From Cudoniella acicularis (lineage: Eukaryota > Ascomycota > Leotiomycetes > Helotiales > Helotiaceae): 54,603 bases of DNA. The notes under the pieces were generated by a model. The model saw only the letters and a list, made by a program, of their open reading frames with translations, had not been told where the DNA came from and made no database searches. Shown one piece after another: positions 1 to 11,400 of the stretch. The DNA lies in NCBI GenBank assembly GCA_013054445.1, contig JAAMPI010000183.1, positions 1 through 54,603 of the forward strand, written 5' to 3'. The first letter of the stretch is position 1. Every line of letters starts with the position of its first letter. A program made the translations under genes and the position numbers.

Positions 1-3000
1 TACCACTGTAGGCGGTACTTGGGGGAGGTGGCAGGTAGCGTAGGGTACCTTTTGTCCCAAGACCACCACCCTCGCATCGCTGGCACTCGCCCTCAAGATC
101 AAGATCGTCACAAAGATCCTCACTTGGGCATGGACAGCACTACCGGGCGCAAACTCAAAATCCGCCAGTGGAGCCCTAAATGGCCCCAACAGGCTTAGGA
201 AGGCCGTTGGGCAGCGCCCATGATCCAGCACTCTAACCCAGCTGGCACAAGTACCAAGGTATACCAGCAAAACTGGCAGACGGGCCGAGCAGCGACGCTT
301 GCCTCCGCATCCGTCCTCCGTCGGTTGACACCCCCCGAAGATGGATGTCCCGTGGCCGTAGGATGTTATTTACCTGATAAGGCATGGCAATTCGACTCGA
401 ACTTCGACTAATGACGGCCCTCGAACCTCGAGAGTCACAGAGAGAGACAACTTCAGGCGCAAGAAGCTGCAAGAACCGAAAGCACGCACGCTGTCTCGCC
501 GAGCTCCACGATGACGGCTCCTATGCTGGTCTGCTCCAATGCTTCAAATGCCCCCCCCTCCATGGGCTGATTGGCAGTCACCAGCCGCCAGTCATTCCAC
601 GAAACATGGAAGCGAGCTTTCCTCATTGCCAAAAAGGAACGGCGGAGCGTCGTCCGCCACCATCGGATCCATCCTGAAGAGTGCTGACGCTGCTGAGGGT
701 GTGCTCTTCAATCTTGGGAGAAGGCAAGCTCTGCTGGCAAGCATTGCGAAGGGAAGGTGTCAAGACGTCAAGGTGATTAGTGGCGCAACTAGGCTCGCCG
801 ACGCCATATCATCAGCTGGGTGGAGGAGGAGGGTTCGGTAACGATCGAGGAGTTCCTTGTTGCTTGCTCTAAGCGATATCAATAAGAGCTCCCTCACGGT
901 CGAGGGCCAAAATGGGTGCATTCTGTAACCTGCAGAGCAATATGTCGCAAGGAACCTAATCGAGCCGTTGCCAGAGGATTACCACGTTACCGGTGCCATT
1001 AATAATATCACAAACAGCCTATAGTATGACGACCTTCCAACACGAAGGCCCTATAGCCCCGGAAAGTATTGATACAGAGGTTGGCCACTGCAATCAAAGA
1101 TGAGCAAGACGCTGCGCGATAAGCATCACTTTGCACATGCTAAAAGGGCACTCTGAAAGTACTTGATAGTCTCACTAGTGACATCCGTCCTGGACAGGTT
1201 GAGCTATTCGGAAGACTGACCGGCAGTAGCTGCTGAAGGCCAAGGCTGGAAGCAAGACATCTTCGTGTTCTTTGAGCGGCGAATTCTCACAAAGGCGCCT
1301 GCGCTGTGAGAAGCATTCCCCAACCGTCTTTCTCAAATCAACGCTGCTTATTCCATAGGCTCCGAAACGTCCCGCCAAAGGGTGCGCAAATACTGGTCTG
1401 CTTCTGCCGGCATTCATTCGTTAACCGCTGACTCCACACCGGCACTCGAAGCAACATGCGGACAGCAGAAACGAGGTGGATGTCATCAGAAAGACCCACA
1501 AGATAGTCTTTAGCCTTTTTACTCGTAATCACCTTAAGTTGCTCACCTTCTGCGGCGCCTAATAAGAGCCCAATTGAAGATCTCAATCAGCCATGTTCTG
1601 GGTGACTGCCGAGATGAAAGTTAACCTTGTTGAAAGACATCACAACGGTCCCAACTGACTTAAAGTGCTCTCTCATCCTTCGAGAAGCAGCTCAGCGTCG
1701 GGTCGCCCAAGTCCCGTGTCTGCACCGAATCCTCAAGAGTCCACCTAAGCGAGTCTAATTCCATGCAATCCGGGTAACTATCTTATCTCCTCAATAATTG
1801 GCCCTTTTATGACCGAGGGTCTTCGGTGCTTTCGGATAGGGCTCCAGATCAGTGATCAAGCTCTTTGCCACTGTTGTCAGAGAGCGTCGCTGGTAAGGGT
1901 TTTGGAGGGGCTTTGCCAAGAGGTCAACGCCACGGCCGATATGCTCTTCTTGGCTAGCAGGAGAACGCGCTTCTATGCATGGCACACTCAGCAGAAGCGA
2001 ATTCTTCAGCTTTTGTCTTGCCAGGTGCTCTCCACCACAGGGGTAACCTGCACGACGTCCACCAAACCTCCGCTGGGACTTCCATAACCGCGGGATCGGG
2101 GCCTGCGCAAAATGCAACCACTGGCTCACAGCACCGCTTGGTTCAAATATGCCCGAGACATAACGCAGAAGCCGCAACCAGCAACCGGCGATTGTGGAGG
2201 TTCAAAATCATGGTGGCGCTGCGATTCATACAATTGATCCACCGACAGGCCGCCCTTCTGAATCCAAAGATCCAAGACTTGAATCGGAGAGACTGGATGA
2301 ACTGCCCATCTGGGTAAGGCAACTGAAACTGCTGCTGGTCGACGGTTGAAGTCTAGGACCTAGATTGCCGTAAACCCTTCATGGATGCATCGATCTCAGG
2401 CGAGCAACAAAGGCCCAAAAGAAAATGAGGGGTTGAGGACTAATCGATGACTGATGCCCTCGTATGTGCTGGAAAGAGATACGATACCGCGCTACGAACT
2501 GAAGAATGAGATGCGCGCGGCGGGAGGTAAGTGGACGCCCTGAACTCGAATTCAACCTCAAAATCCAGCCTAGTTCGAAATCCCACGATGTTTAAAATAA
2601 AGGTTACATCTAAGATACCGGTTCGGTTCACCCAGTCTGCCGGGAAAGCGACCAAATCTTTAAGTATCCCCGCGGAACTAGGCCATTAGATTTAAGACTC
2701 GTCAACACCTAGATCTTGGGGACTCGTGGGAAGCTGGGACAGCGACCCACTGACAAGAAAATGATACATCAGAAGGAGGGAGATAGTGACCGTCAAACCC
2801 GGGCAAGTGGTGCCCGTAAAGACTGGCCGGTGTAACCCTGCAAGGTTACTGTGTATGTCGTGGGGGATCTACTAAATCCTCCGGTCGAATTTCAACAGAA
2901 GAAACGAAGAACTTGTCAAGTTCTCAGAGAGGAAGTTTCCTGGTAAGGCTTGTGTAAATTTGGCTCTCGGGATGACTGGGACCTGGGTGTCGGGTTTTTG

Positions 3001-3012
3001 AAACCGTCGCTA

Positions 3013-3056
3013 AGAACGCCTCTTGTTGAGGCTTCGAGTCAGCCCCGAAGCGTTCT
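3013..3056. other. Perfect three-way-junction inverted repeats
   Basis: Three nested self-complementary segments fit together with no unpaired base at the junction. The outer stem pairs AGAACG (3013-3018) with CGTTCT (3051-3056). Hairpin 1 is CCTC/GAGG (3019-3022 with 3028-3031) around a 5-nt loop. Hairpin 2 is CTTCG/CGAAG (3032-3036 with 3046-3050) around a 9-nt loop. No known RNA family is recognised, and at 44 nt it is too small for a tRNA. Confidence 0.35.
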
Positions 3057-3803
3057 CAACACTGGAGAGCCTCTCGGACTTGGCCGTTTGACGCTCGAGC
3101 TCTCGAAAAGCACAAAAGGGAAGAAACATGCCCTGACGCCAAGTTGTCAACGGGGAAGCGTGTGCGAGGCACGCAGAACGGCAAGGTCAACGGGGTACAA
3201 ATGCCCTGATTGGGCCTGTTTCACCTCCAAATACCATCACAACATCGAAACCAAACCCCCACCATCGTCAGCGTGGGGTCCAGTCTGTACTCCCAATCCT
3301 ACGATAAACAGACATGGTCAAAGGCCACATCGGGGTCCGGCACTTCCACCCTTCCAACCCGAAGACGTGCAACTGCATGCTACGGTGCCACCATCACCAG
3401 TCTAGAACCGTGGCCAAAAGACTTGGCAAGTTGACTTGTGCATGAAGCGCCATGAACGCTTGCCCGTTTCATGAGCAAGCAACCTCGCCCGATAACATGT
3501 CATAGTGGCTACGACCGAAGGAGTCAACAAACCCAACGACAACCGAAAGAAGATGGAAGACCGTCACCGCAGCTACCGGATGGCAACTTAAGCCTCATTC
3601 GTAAGCCGGCAGGAATGCAGCTGGCGGATCAGTTCCAGAGAGTTCTTCAACGTCTACCAAGGGTATGCATTGACGCATGGGAGGCATGGCATGTGTATGT
3701 CTACGTGCATCATGTTGGTTGATTCCGATTCCGGCGTCCTGGACCACTCCCTCCCCACCAAGTGACCTTGAAGAGGATCAGAGTGGGTTGCTTTCTCGAA
3801 AGA

Positions 3804-3851
3804 ACTCGTGCTGTAAATCGTGCTGTAGATCGTACTGTAGATCGTACTGTA
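3804..3851. repeat. 12-bp tandem repeat, four units
   Basis: Four consecutive 12-bp units at 3804, 3816, 3828 and 3840 follow the pattern a-[ac]-tcgt-[ga]-ctgta; the last two units (3828, 3840) are identical (gatcgtactgta). It is a short in-phase minisatellite. It generates artificial Cys/Arg-rich or Val/Asp/Arg repeats in overlapping short open frames, which I do not regard as genes. Confidence 0.7.
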
Positions 3852-4124
3852 GACAGAAATTCAAGCATGAATGTGAGTGACGGTGATCGGAAGATCTGGT
3901 CATGGCATCACCATAGTTCGTCTCTAGTAACGCCTCATGTAACATCTAGGGAAGGAATGAAGGAGATGTCTCACTCGGAGAAAATGCGACTTGAAGAGTA
4001 ATTGATATTGATCGAATGAACAGGAGACCCATATGTCCAGAATCCCAGACGCCAGTCCGTGGAACTCCTCACTACCCAGACAGAAATTCAACAATAAACA
4101 CAATTTCATGCCACATTATGGACT

Positions 4125-7006
4125 TCATTTGGCCTTCCTTACTCGCACTGGGGTACCGTTCGCGGCCACACCACGAGCAATCTTGCTCTTCATGCCCACT
4201 CGAGGAATAGAGCTTTTCTTGTCCTCGATAGGCTTTAGCTTCTCAATCTGCTTTTCATTTATCCTTGGATCCTTCGCATCCTTCTCCAGTTCCACCTTCT
4301 TACCATCTGCGCTTTGGAAGTGAGCTAATTCTTCTGCCCAAACGACGCTCTTTCCCTTCTTCGTCTGCTTCTTTTTCTGCGTCTTCTCATCGAATATCTC
4401 CTTCAAATGGCGCTGACGAGACGCTGGATCGTCCTTCTCCTCTCCCTTCTTCGCTAAGACATCTGCAGGGCATAGCGCACCTCCCTTATTTTTTCGCGTG
4501 TTGACTCGGGTTAATGCAGCTAATTCCTTCTCTTCATTTCGTCTCAGGTTGATTGTGTTGTCTCCTTCTTGGCCAATTCGCCGAAAAGGAATAAGGCTTG
4601 GGGCTGCAAGGGGTTTTTTAATGGGCAGTCGAGTCCTTCCGCTCCGTCTAATCGATCTCGGCTCGGTGATATCTTCATCTTCCGGTGGTGGTACATTCCG
4701 TTTTCGTCGTTTGCTTGGCGATGCAGATGGAAGGCTGACATCAAATTCATCCTTGGCTTTTGGGGAGGAAGGCGAGTCAGCTGCTCCAAGTACTTCGCCA
4801 AGAGGTAGTTGCAATGGGGAATGAGGTAACGATCGCTTTCTCTTAGAACCCGTTGTCTCGGCTTTGGCTGCCTTGTCCGCCTTGACTCGAGAGAGGAAGC
4901 TCCGGAGCATATCAGTCTCATCATCGTAAGTTGGCAGCGATTTATTTGGCGAGGCTTTTTCTTCTGATTCGCCTGTTGTTGAGGTTGGGTTGCTTACATC
5001 GAATGAAGTATCGTAAGCATCAGTTCTGGCCTGGATCAGCGATTCTATGATAGGTAAAGGCATAGATATGGGTTCCAGGACTTCAAGGGTCTCAGGGGTT
5101 GTCTCGTTCGAATGTGCTTCATATACAGTCGTTGCGACTGACAAAGGTAGAGGAGATGAGTGATGGACGGTTTGCTCTTGGGATCCGATTAATGAGGTCA
5201 AGTTACCTTCGAGGCTTGGTGCTAAATAAGATGTTTGGTCTGTAGCACCTTCGCCCATCGCATTGCGATTGCTCGCCTTACCAGCAATGACTTCCGATTC
5301 GATCTCGTTTGGAGCCACCACAAGAAGAGTTTCTGTAGCTTCCTGCTTTGAAATAGGCTGGATTTCTGCATTTTCAGGTATGTCGCCGGACGCTTCAGTA
5401 GGCTCTGCATTTGGGACAGACTCCTCGCTCTCCAATTGTGCTTCATCGCTTCCAACAGTCTTTTCTGTCCGGCGCATTGGTGAAGGCGTCTCAGCTTGAC
5501 AAGCTCGTGCTAAGCTGTCATCGCAGGGCCTCTCTTCGTTGACTCCTGGTATATTGCTTGTAGGATTTGTGAGCTCTAGTACCGGATCTGCTTCATTTTC
5601 GGAGGGGGAGACATCATCGACCACAGGCGAGGTGAAAGATAACGCAACATTAACGCTGCCTGGAGTGGTGGGTTCCGGTACGGCAACTTCATTAGGAGTG
5701 TTGTCCTCGTTGTGGGAGGAGCTAGAGCATGTTCTGATGCTACGACGAACACCCCGTCTCTGGCCCATTCTCCTCCGTGGTTTTGGCGTCTCAACCCACC
5801 TCGAAGAATCTTCTATTGATGAGGAAATATCCTCGGGAACGTCGTGAATAAGAAATTCTCCTTCATGTGCTGGGTTTTCATCTCCTTGGTTTGCCTCTAA
5901 AATAGGGTCCGTAACATTCTCCACCCACGATTGCAGAATTTGACTAGACACACCGTCCTGCTCAGAAGCCCCTTCGTCATCCAACGACACTAAATTCGTA
6001 GTTACGTTCGAGCTTGAATCTACGATTTCAGAAGAGTCAACAACAGAAAGATGACGCCCATCCTGTACTGGTAGGCTATCTGCCACCGTGAATTCCTGTG
6101 TCCGCTCAGATTCGGATTCTTCATCGTCCAGAGGCTGAACCATCTCGGACGGGCTCGCAGCCGGTAGAGTTTTGAGAATAAGTTCCGTAGAGTAGGAGTT
6201 GGAGATTTCCTCTGTTGCAGCTTGCTCAATATCATCTATCACAGGATCGACCGCTTTAGGTATTGCCCAAGTTTCTTCCAGGGAAATTTCGGGTGTGATA
6301 TTCTCGGACTTCTCAGGGGACATATCTGGCGGTGGTATCTCTGGCTTTTTCTTCAAGGGTTGCATATTTGTAGAATCTATGTCCGAGGGAACAATTGTGA
6401 GCCGCCGAGTACTCTGCCGCAAAGATTTCCTCCTTCGAAAAGGCTTCTCGGGTGTCTCTGGATGTTTCTTCGGGCTTGGTCCCGAATCTTGGTTGAGTGC
6501 GCTTATCCGCGAGCTCTTCCTAGGCGTGGCGACACGATCCGTATTTTTCCGTTTCCTTGAAATGGCTTGGAGGGTATTCGTTTCCTTGGCCGCTGTCAAG
6601 ATTCGAGGCTTTTCATTGGTATCCTCCACCAAATCCCCTTCACCTGCATCTAACCAATGCGCGTTCCCAATATTCTCCTTCGCGCCCAATACGCGTGGTC
6701 TTTTCCTTGAGCCAAGCCCCCCTTTCTCCAGTTCCATTTGTGCAGTTTCGTCATTTTCCTTATTGTTGTGTGATCTGACTCCGATCTTCTTCCATATCTT
6801 TTGGCCTTGTAAGCGCGGGGCATGTGCTGCTACTGGAGCTCGTTCCCAAGCTTTTATCCTGCGGCGCGGAGGCAGGGGCGCGAATGAATCTTTATAGACT
6901 TCCCTATAGAGCGCATCAGTGATTTAAGTAGAGGAGAAAGACCCATTGGAAAATACCAATTCGAGCTGGACAGAGGGTTGTCCGCAATATTCCCAAGACC
7001 GTCCAT
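4125..7006 (-). CDS. Large disordered nuclear-type protein, KEN boxes and PP1-docking-like motif
   Basis: Two-exon model: exon 1 7006-6957, intron 6956-6904 (GTATTT donor, CACTGAT branch-like site, TATAG acceptor), exon 2 6903-4125; 942 aa. The splice restores a Trp codon (TGG) and opens 55 conserved-looking residues (a run with SFAPLPPRRRIKAWERAP) upstream of the long frame. This ATG is the first ATG of its frame. The protein is mostly acidic and Ser/Glu-rich, with several Arg/Ser basic patches (RRKSLRQSTRR, RSIRRSGRTR) and a Lys-rich C terminus. KEN tripeptides lie at about residues 65-67 and 92-94, and KSVVW near the C terminus matches the RVxF-type PP1-binding pattern. These hint at a chromatin or cell-cycle protein degraded through APC/C and docking PP1, but I do not recognise the family. 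It is divergent from mrp10, whose start is about 370 bp away. Confidence 0.72.
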
Positions 7007-7379
7007 AGGGATAGGCGTCGCGCATGCAGACCCGTGGTAAGGGCTTAATAATAGGAATAAATCGTTCAAGGTGTCTAACAAAGCCTTGGAACCTAGAGAT
7101 GAACGTGTGTGAGCATTAAATCCGCGTATCGTTGCTGTAAGGATGAGGGATGTTGAAGCACACGACAAATGCCGTTTGTTTACTTCGAAGTCTGGACGAA
7201 TTAGAGGCCGCGCTAGCCTCACCCCGTCCTAGCGTAAAAATTGTTAAAGAACATCGAACGAGACGGTCTACCAGGAAAACAAGAAAGACATATCAACCCC
7301 CATCAATTGCGCTGCGTCTCCTTTTTGTATTGTAGTTTCCTACTTTACGAAGGGTGTCTTCAACTGTTTACGACCAACG
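7007..7379. promoter_or_regulatory. Divergent promoter region between the 942-aa protein and mrp10
   Basis: This 373-bp interval separates the two outward-facing start codons and must hold both promoters and 5' UTRs. I see no clear TATA box. A pyrimidine-rich stretch (cgtctcctttttgtattgtag) lies shortly upstream of the mrp10 ATG. Confidence 0.45.
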
Positions 7380-7777
7380 ATGCCTCCTAAAGGATCCACA
7401 ACGCTTGCGCCGATGCGCCTTCCCCCTCTCCCCAAGCTTCGAGTACGACGACCAAACCAGACAGAGGCAAATCCATGTCTTGCGATCATGAGCTCTGTTC
7501 TTAGTACGCATATATCTAAACAACTGGCGTTTTGTGGATGTTGCTGATGGGAATCTAGCATGCTGGGCCTCTTCAGGATACAACGTTGCTGGATGTCAGG
7601 CTTTGGAAACTCAACTACGAACCTGTATGGATACACCTGTAAGCTCCTCCACGCAAACATTTTGCGGCTCTGTGGCTGACAATACTGCAGAGACCCAAAT
7701 CACAGAAGAAAAATACGATCAATTACCATCTTTCGAGAATGTACCCGAAGATCGTTGGGCCGCGGAAGAGGAAGTGA
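7380..7777 (+). CDS. mrp10: Mitochondrial small-subunit ribosomal protein Mrp10 (mS37, CHCH family)
   Basis: Three short exons: 7380-7503, 7559-7638 and 7691-7777, with introns 7504-7558 (GTACGC...CTAG) and 7639-7690 (GTAAGC...CTGAC...GCAG); 96 aa. The N terminus has the typical LPPLPKLRVRRPN segment. Splicing creates two CX9C motifs, C-LAIMSSVLT-C and C-QALETQLRT-C, the twin disulfide signature of the coiled-coil-helix-coiled-coil-helix fold, with each cysteine pair in one helix. The first pair is only formed by joining exons 1 and 2. The C terminus (MDTPRPKSQKKNTINYHLSR onward) is basic and matches the family. The protein is a structural part of the mitochondrial 37S subunit; CX9C proteins are oxidised by Mia40 in the intermembrane space during import. 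It is divergent from the 942-aa gene. The splice model is strongly supported because all three reading frames join correctly. Confidence 0.93.
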
Positions 7778-8410
7778 AGGGCGCATAAATTTTAACAGCG
7801 AGGTGTATATTTGGGCAGCAAAGCAATGGAACGAGATGACGAAGCGTCATGACGACGATGTACAATATTGCACTGAGACGCGATCTCTTTGTGAGGGCAA
7901 ATGTGGAGTACCGGATGGGAATTAAATACCTCTAGGCACTCAAACTGCGCGCGGTTCATTTGATGTTTGTAGAATACATACATTGTGGCTCATTCTAATA
8001 AAATTGGGTAAGGGCTGAGGTGGAAAAGAGGGCGGTCACGAAACACAATAAACCAGGTTTAGACTTGAAAAACTTATTCCAGGCTTTGTTGCCACACTGT
8101 CTTGTACTAATAATTCCGAATTTCGAGTTTCCGCAGCAAATATCTCCCCAATGCTAATCAAGGCTTTACGCCAATCCATCCCCAATCACCGTATAATGGC
8201 GCCGTTCACTGCAAGATGAGTTGATGACGCCTAAAACACCGTTCGAAGAAGCAAAAGAACCCATTCATGAGCCATGTTCTGCCATCCCATATCATCTCAA
8301 CGTGCAGTCATAAACTCCATCCGTGAATGAAGGTATATCAAAAGACCATATATCATGTGTCACCTGTGGTGCTCTCTCAATCCAAACTCCAGTCTCAGAA
8401 TCTCGGAGCC
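7778..8410. other. Convergent 3' intergenic region
   Basis: This lies between the 3' ends of mrp10 (plus) and cdc24 (minus). No additional gene is seen; the region presumably carries both 3' UTRs. Confidence 0.5.
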
Positions 8411-11400
8411 TTAGCTCTCCACACCCAGACAAAAAAGCTCAATTTCTCCAAGTTGGCCAGCGTGATACTGCGCTTTCTGCGCTTCCCGCCATTCCTGGAA
8501 CGCAATTTGAATGTCATCATCAGACTCAATGGTAACAAAGTCTCCGTCTTCGTCGCGGTACCTCAATCTCATAGTGCCCCGCGCTATAGCGTTGTTCGAA
8601 AACCTACCAACTTTGGCGTCAATTCGATCGATCAGAGATTGATATGTAATATTGAAAGCCACGACGAGAGTGACATAATTTCCGTCGCAATTAACCTTAA
8701 CTTTCAGCTGAGTGGGAAGCGCAATATCACTGTCTCCAGACATGGCACTACCGAGGGGTGGTGACATCGTGCGGTTGTCTGACGTTAAAGGCATTTGTGG
8801 TGGGTTACCCCTCGAGTACTGAGGACCGTTCGGGTATTGGGACTGCTGTGTCAAGCGATCTCGCTGAACACCTGGTGATTGTGTATTGGCCCTCATGGGC
8901 AGACCATTGGGGGAATTATTCTGTGATCTCGGAATACCTGCATCGTAAGCTGGATGCAGATGAGCTGGAATGCCAGGAACCGCAGGTACTGGTCCACTAG
9001 TTGCACCGTTGGGAAGGCGTCGTATCCCGTTTTGGGCATTGATATCAGGGGTACTGTAGGATCGACTTCGCTGTTGTGCTACACTGGTTTGGCTCGAATT
9101 CGATGCCATCGCTGGAAGAGAAGGTCGTTGAGGTGTGCGTCCATTCATTCCATAGGCGTCTATGGGTGTCTGGCTACCTCTGGATGGTGCGCGTGGCATT
9201 GCAGGCGCTGTGTATCGGTTGTGCTCTTCCCATGTTCCTTGTGGCGTACCTTGGCGAGGGAATGGGTACATCGACTGTGAGGCTGTACTTGTTCTTGACG
9301 ATGCTGGAGATTCCGCCACGGGCGAGAAATAAGAATCGCCAATCCTCTGACTTGGCGATGGCATTTGCTGAGTTTGTACGCTGAGGGGAGGGTTTGATAG
9401 ACCCATTGGGAATCTTGGCGGTGGCGCACGCGCTATGCCTGCAAGTGATTGGCCACTCTCACCCGTCGTGGACCGGGAACGGAGACTTGAACTGGACCCA
9501 TTCCGCGGCATACCTTGAGAATACATCGGGTTTGGAACGTTATACTCATCTTCTTCATCCTCCTCTTCTTGCTGAGCGTAAGGATTGGCCATTGATGCTG
9601 TTTGATCCCTCATCCATGCGAAGTCGGTTGGAGCCCCTTCTGGACTAGCGCCAGTTTGAACAAGATTGGCGTGTGCCTTTCGCTGACCATCAACTCCAGC
9701 ATACCATTTCTTCATAGACTCCTCATTCGAGAACCGGATGATAAAATTTTCGACCCCTGGATCGCCTTTCCAAAAGATCTGCACCGTGTACGAGCCTGCG
9801 AATGGTTAACTTGGATTACGAAGATTGACGAGGGAGAAGTACTCGGCTTTGCGGAAGACAAAACGTCGGTGACGTTGGTCATAAATATCCGCCCTTTAAG
9901 TTGAAGCTTGGCATTTTTGTTAGGTTCCTTGTTCCTATTCTTATCCTTCTTGTCTTTCTGTGCTCCCATTAATTTGTCTTTCGACTTATTAGGGTTGACC
10001 TCCTTGCAACAAAGAAGGATTCGTTCGAAGAGGTAAATTGTATACTGTTGGAGTTGCGGGCAAGGGCCCAATTCGTTAGCATATTGCTTCATAAAGAATG
10101 GAATTCCAGTATCGGGATTTTGTCCCGTTTTATGGTAAAATATCATATCGTTGAAAATTTGATCTTCGATTTCGTCATTATCCGATTGATTCTCGTCATT
10201 GCTCTCATCTGAGGCGTCTGTGTGGGATACTATTTCCCACTGAGAGTCGTCTGAATAGCGGTTTGATTGCAAGACTTCTGATTGGCGCACTTTAGACTCC
10301 CGCGCCTTGCGCTTGGAGCCAAGAGTATCTTTGAACAGTCGGATGGATGAGAATTTTCTGACGTTTGAAATGGATTGGGGTCGTACTTCTTTCTGGCCAT
10401 CGCTCTTGCCTGTAACTACTGGAAAATGACCATAGAGAAGCAAGTCCCCAAAGTGGTCAATTTGATGATTCTTCCAGTCTTCAACGCGAGCTTCCAGATC
10501 TACTCGAGCTTCCCGTCTCAATTCTTGGTCAACAGCCTCGTTGGCTTCCATAAGAACTCGATTTGCTGCTTCGATGCCGGCTGTCAAGTCAGCTTTTACT
10601 TCGTCAGTTGCGTTGGTCTTGTCGCGTAAATCCTATGTCTTATTAGCATATTGTTAGTAGAGCATTATCTTTTCATAACACATACCTTCAGTAATAAAGG
10701 ATATTTTACTAGACGTTGCATTGGTTTGAGAAGAAATCCATCTAAAGTGTTAAAGTCGACAACAACGGGATGATCTGCCATGGCAATTTTGGAGAACTCT
10801 CTTTTCGCTATATCTGCGGCTTTACGCTGGTTTGCGATAAAAGGCTTATAAATGTTGAACGACTCCTCGTAATTGGTGAAAGGTGCACCCCATTCTTGTT
10901 TGTCGTCTGGCAGGGAATTGGTTGTTTCGATTTTTATTAAGAAACGCCTTTGGAAATCCAGGATGGCGTTTATGTTGAGGAAGATGTCATGAACGATGTC
11001 GCCAGGAATTACACCTTTCTGCTCAATGGTCTTCTTGAGCTCGTGAAGGTTTTCAAGATCTTGAACGTATTTCCGTTCAGTATCCACCAGTTCGCTAACA
11101 ACGTAGTCTCTGTAACTTCTTTGCGACCCAGGCGCGGTTGCTGTTGGAACAGCATCTGCGGTTTCCACCACTATAAGGTAACCTCTCTCTTCAGCTTTGT
11201 CAAGGACCTTGTTGATGACTTGGGTAACCTGAGCGCGTAGGTGTGAGTAGAAGTCCTTAAATGAAGTGTTGATATTGCGCATGACGCCGGATTTCATGTT
11301 GGATGCTTTGACCCAACGCGTGCATTGACACTCGGATTTGGGAGCTTTTAGGGGAACTGGACGAGGTAGAGGAATTGGAGGGAAACTTGCTGAAATCCTC

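Larger units (their letters stand above)
1..4124. other. Gene-poor stretch, no supported CDS
   Basis: All six frames are interrupted every 60-150 codons, the open frames overlap on opposite strands, and none shows a recognisable motif or a convincing intron chain. The composition is moderately GC-rich, not the AT-rich texture of the RIP-damaged region further right. Two structured items stand out and are listed separately: a compact three-helix fold at 3013-3056 and a 12-bp tandem repeat at 3804-3851. The stretch could be a long promoter/UTR region or an old, mutated gene relic. I see no positive evidence for either. Confidence 0.5.

Noticed and set aside
3013..3056. tRNA or known small RNA at the three-helix fold
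   Set aside because: Too short, no anticodon arm or A/B box sequence; kept only as an unexplained structure.
2950..3405. Open frame of 151 codons
   Set aside because: Starts with a non-ATG codon, has biased Pro/Thr/Ser composition, overlaps other frames and shows no motif; treated as chance.
6199..6897. Plus-strand open frame of 232 codons
   Set aside because: Shadow on the opposite strand of the 942-aa gene; Ser/Phe-rich composition is the complement of its Glu/Lys/Arg codons.
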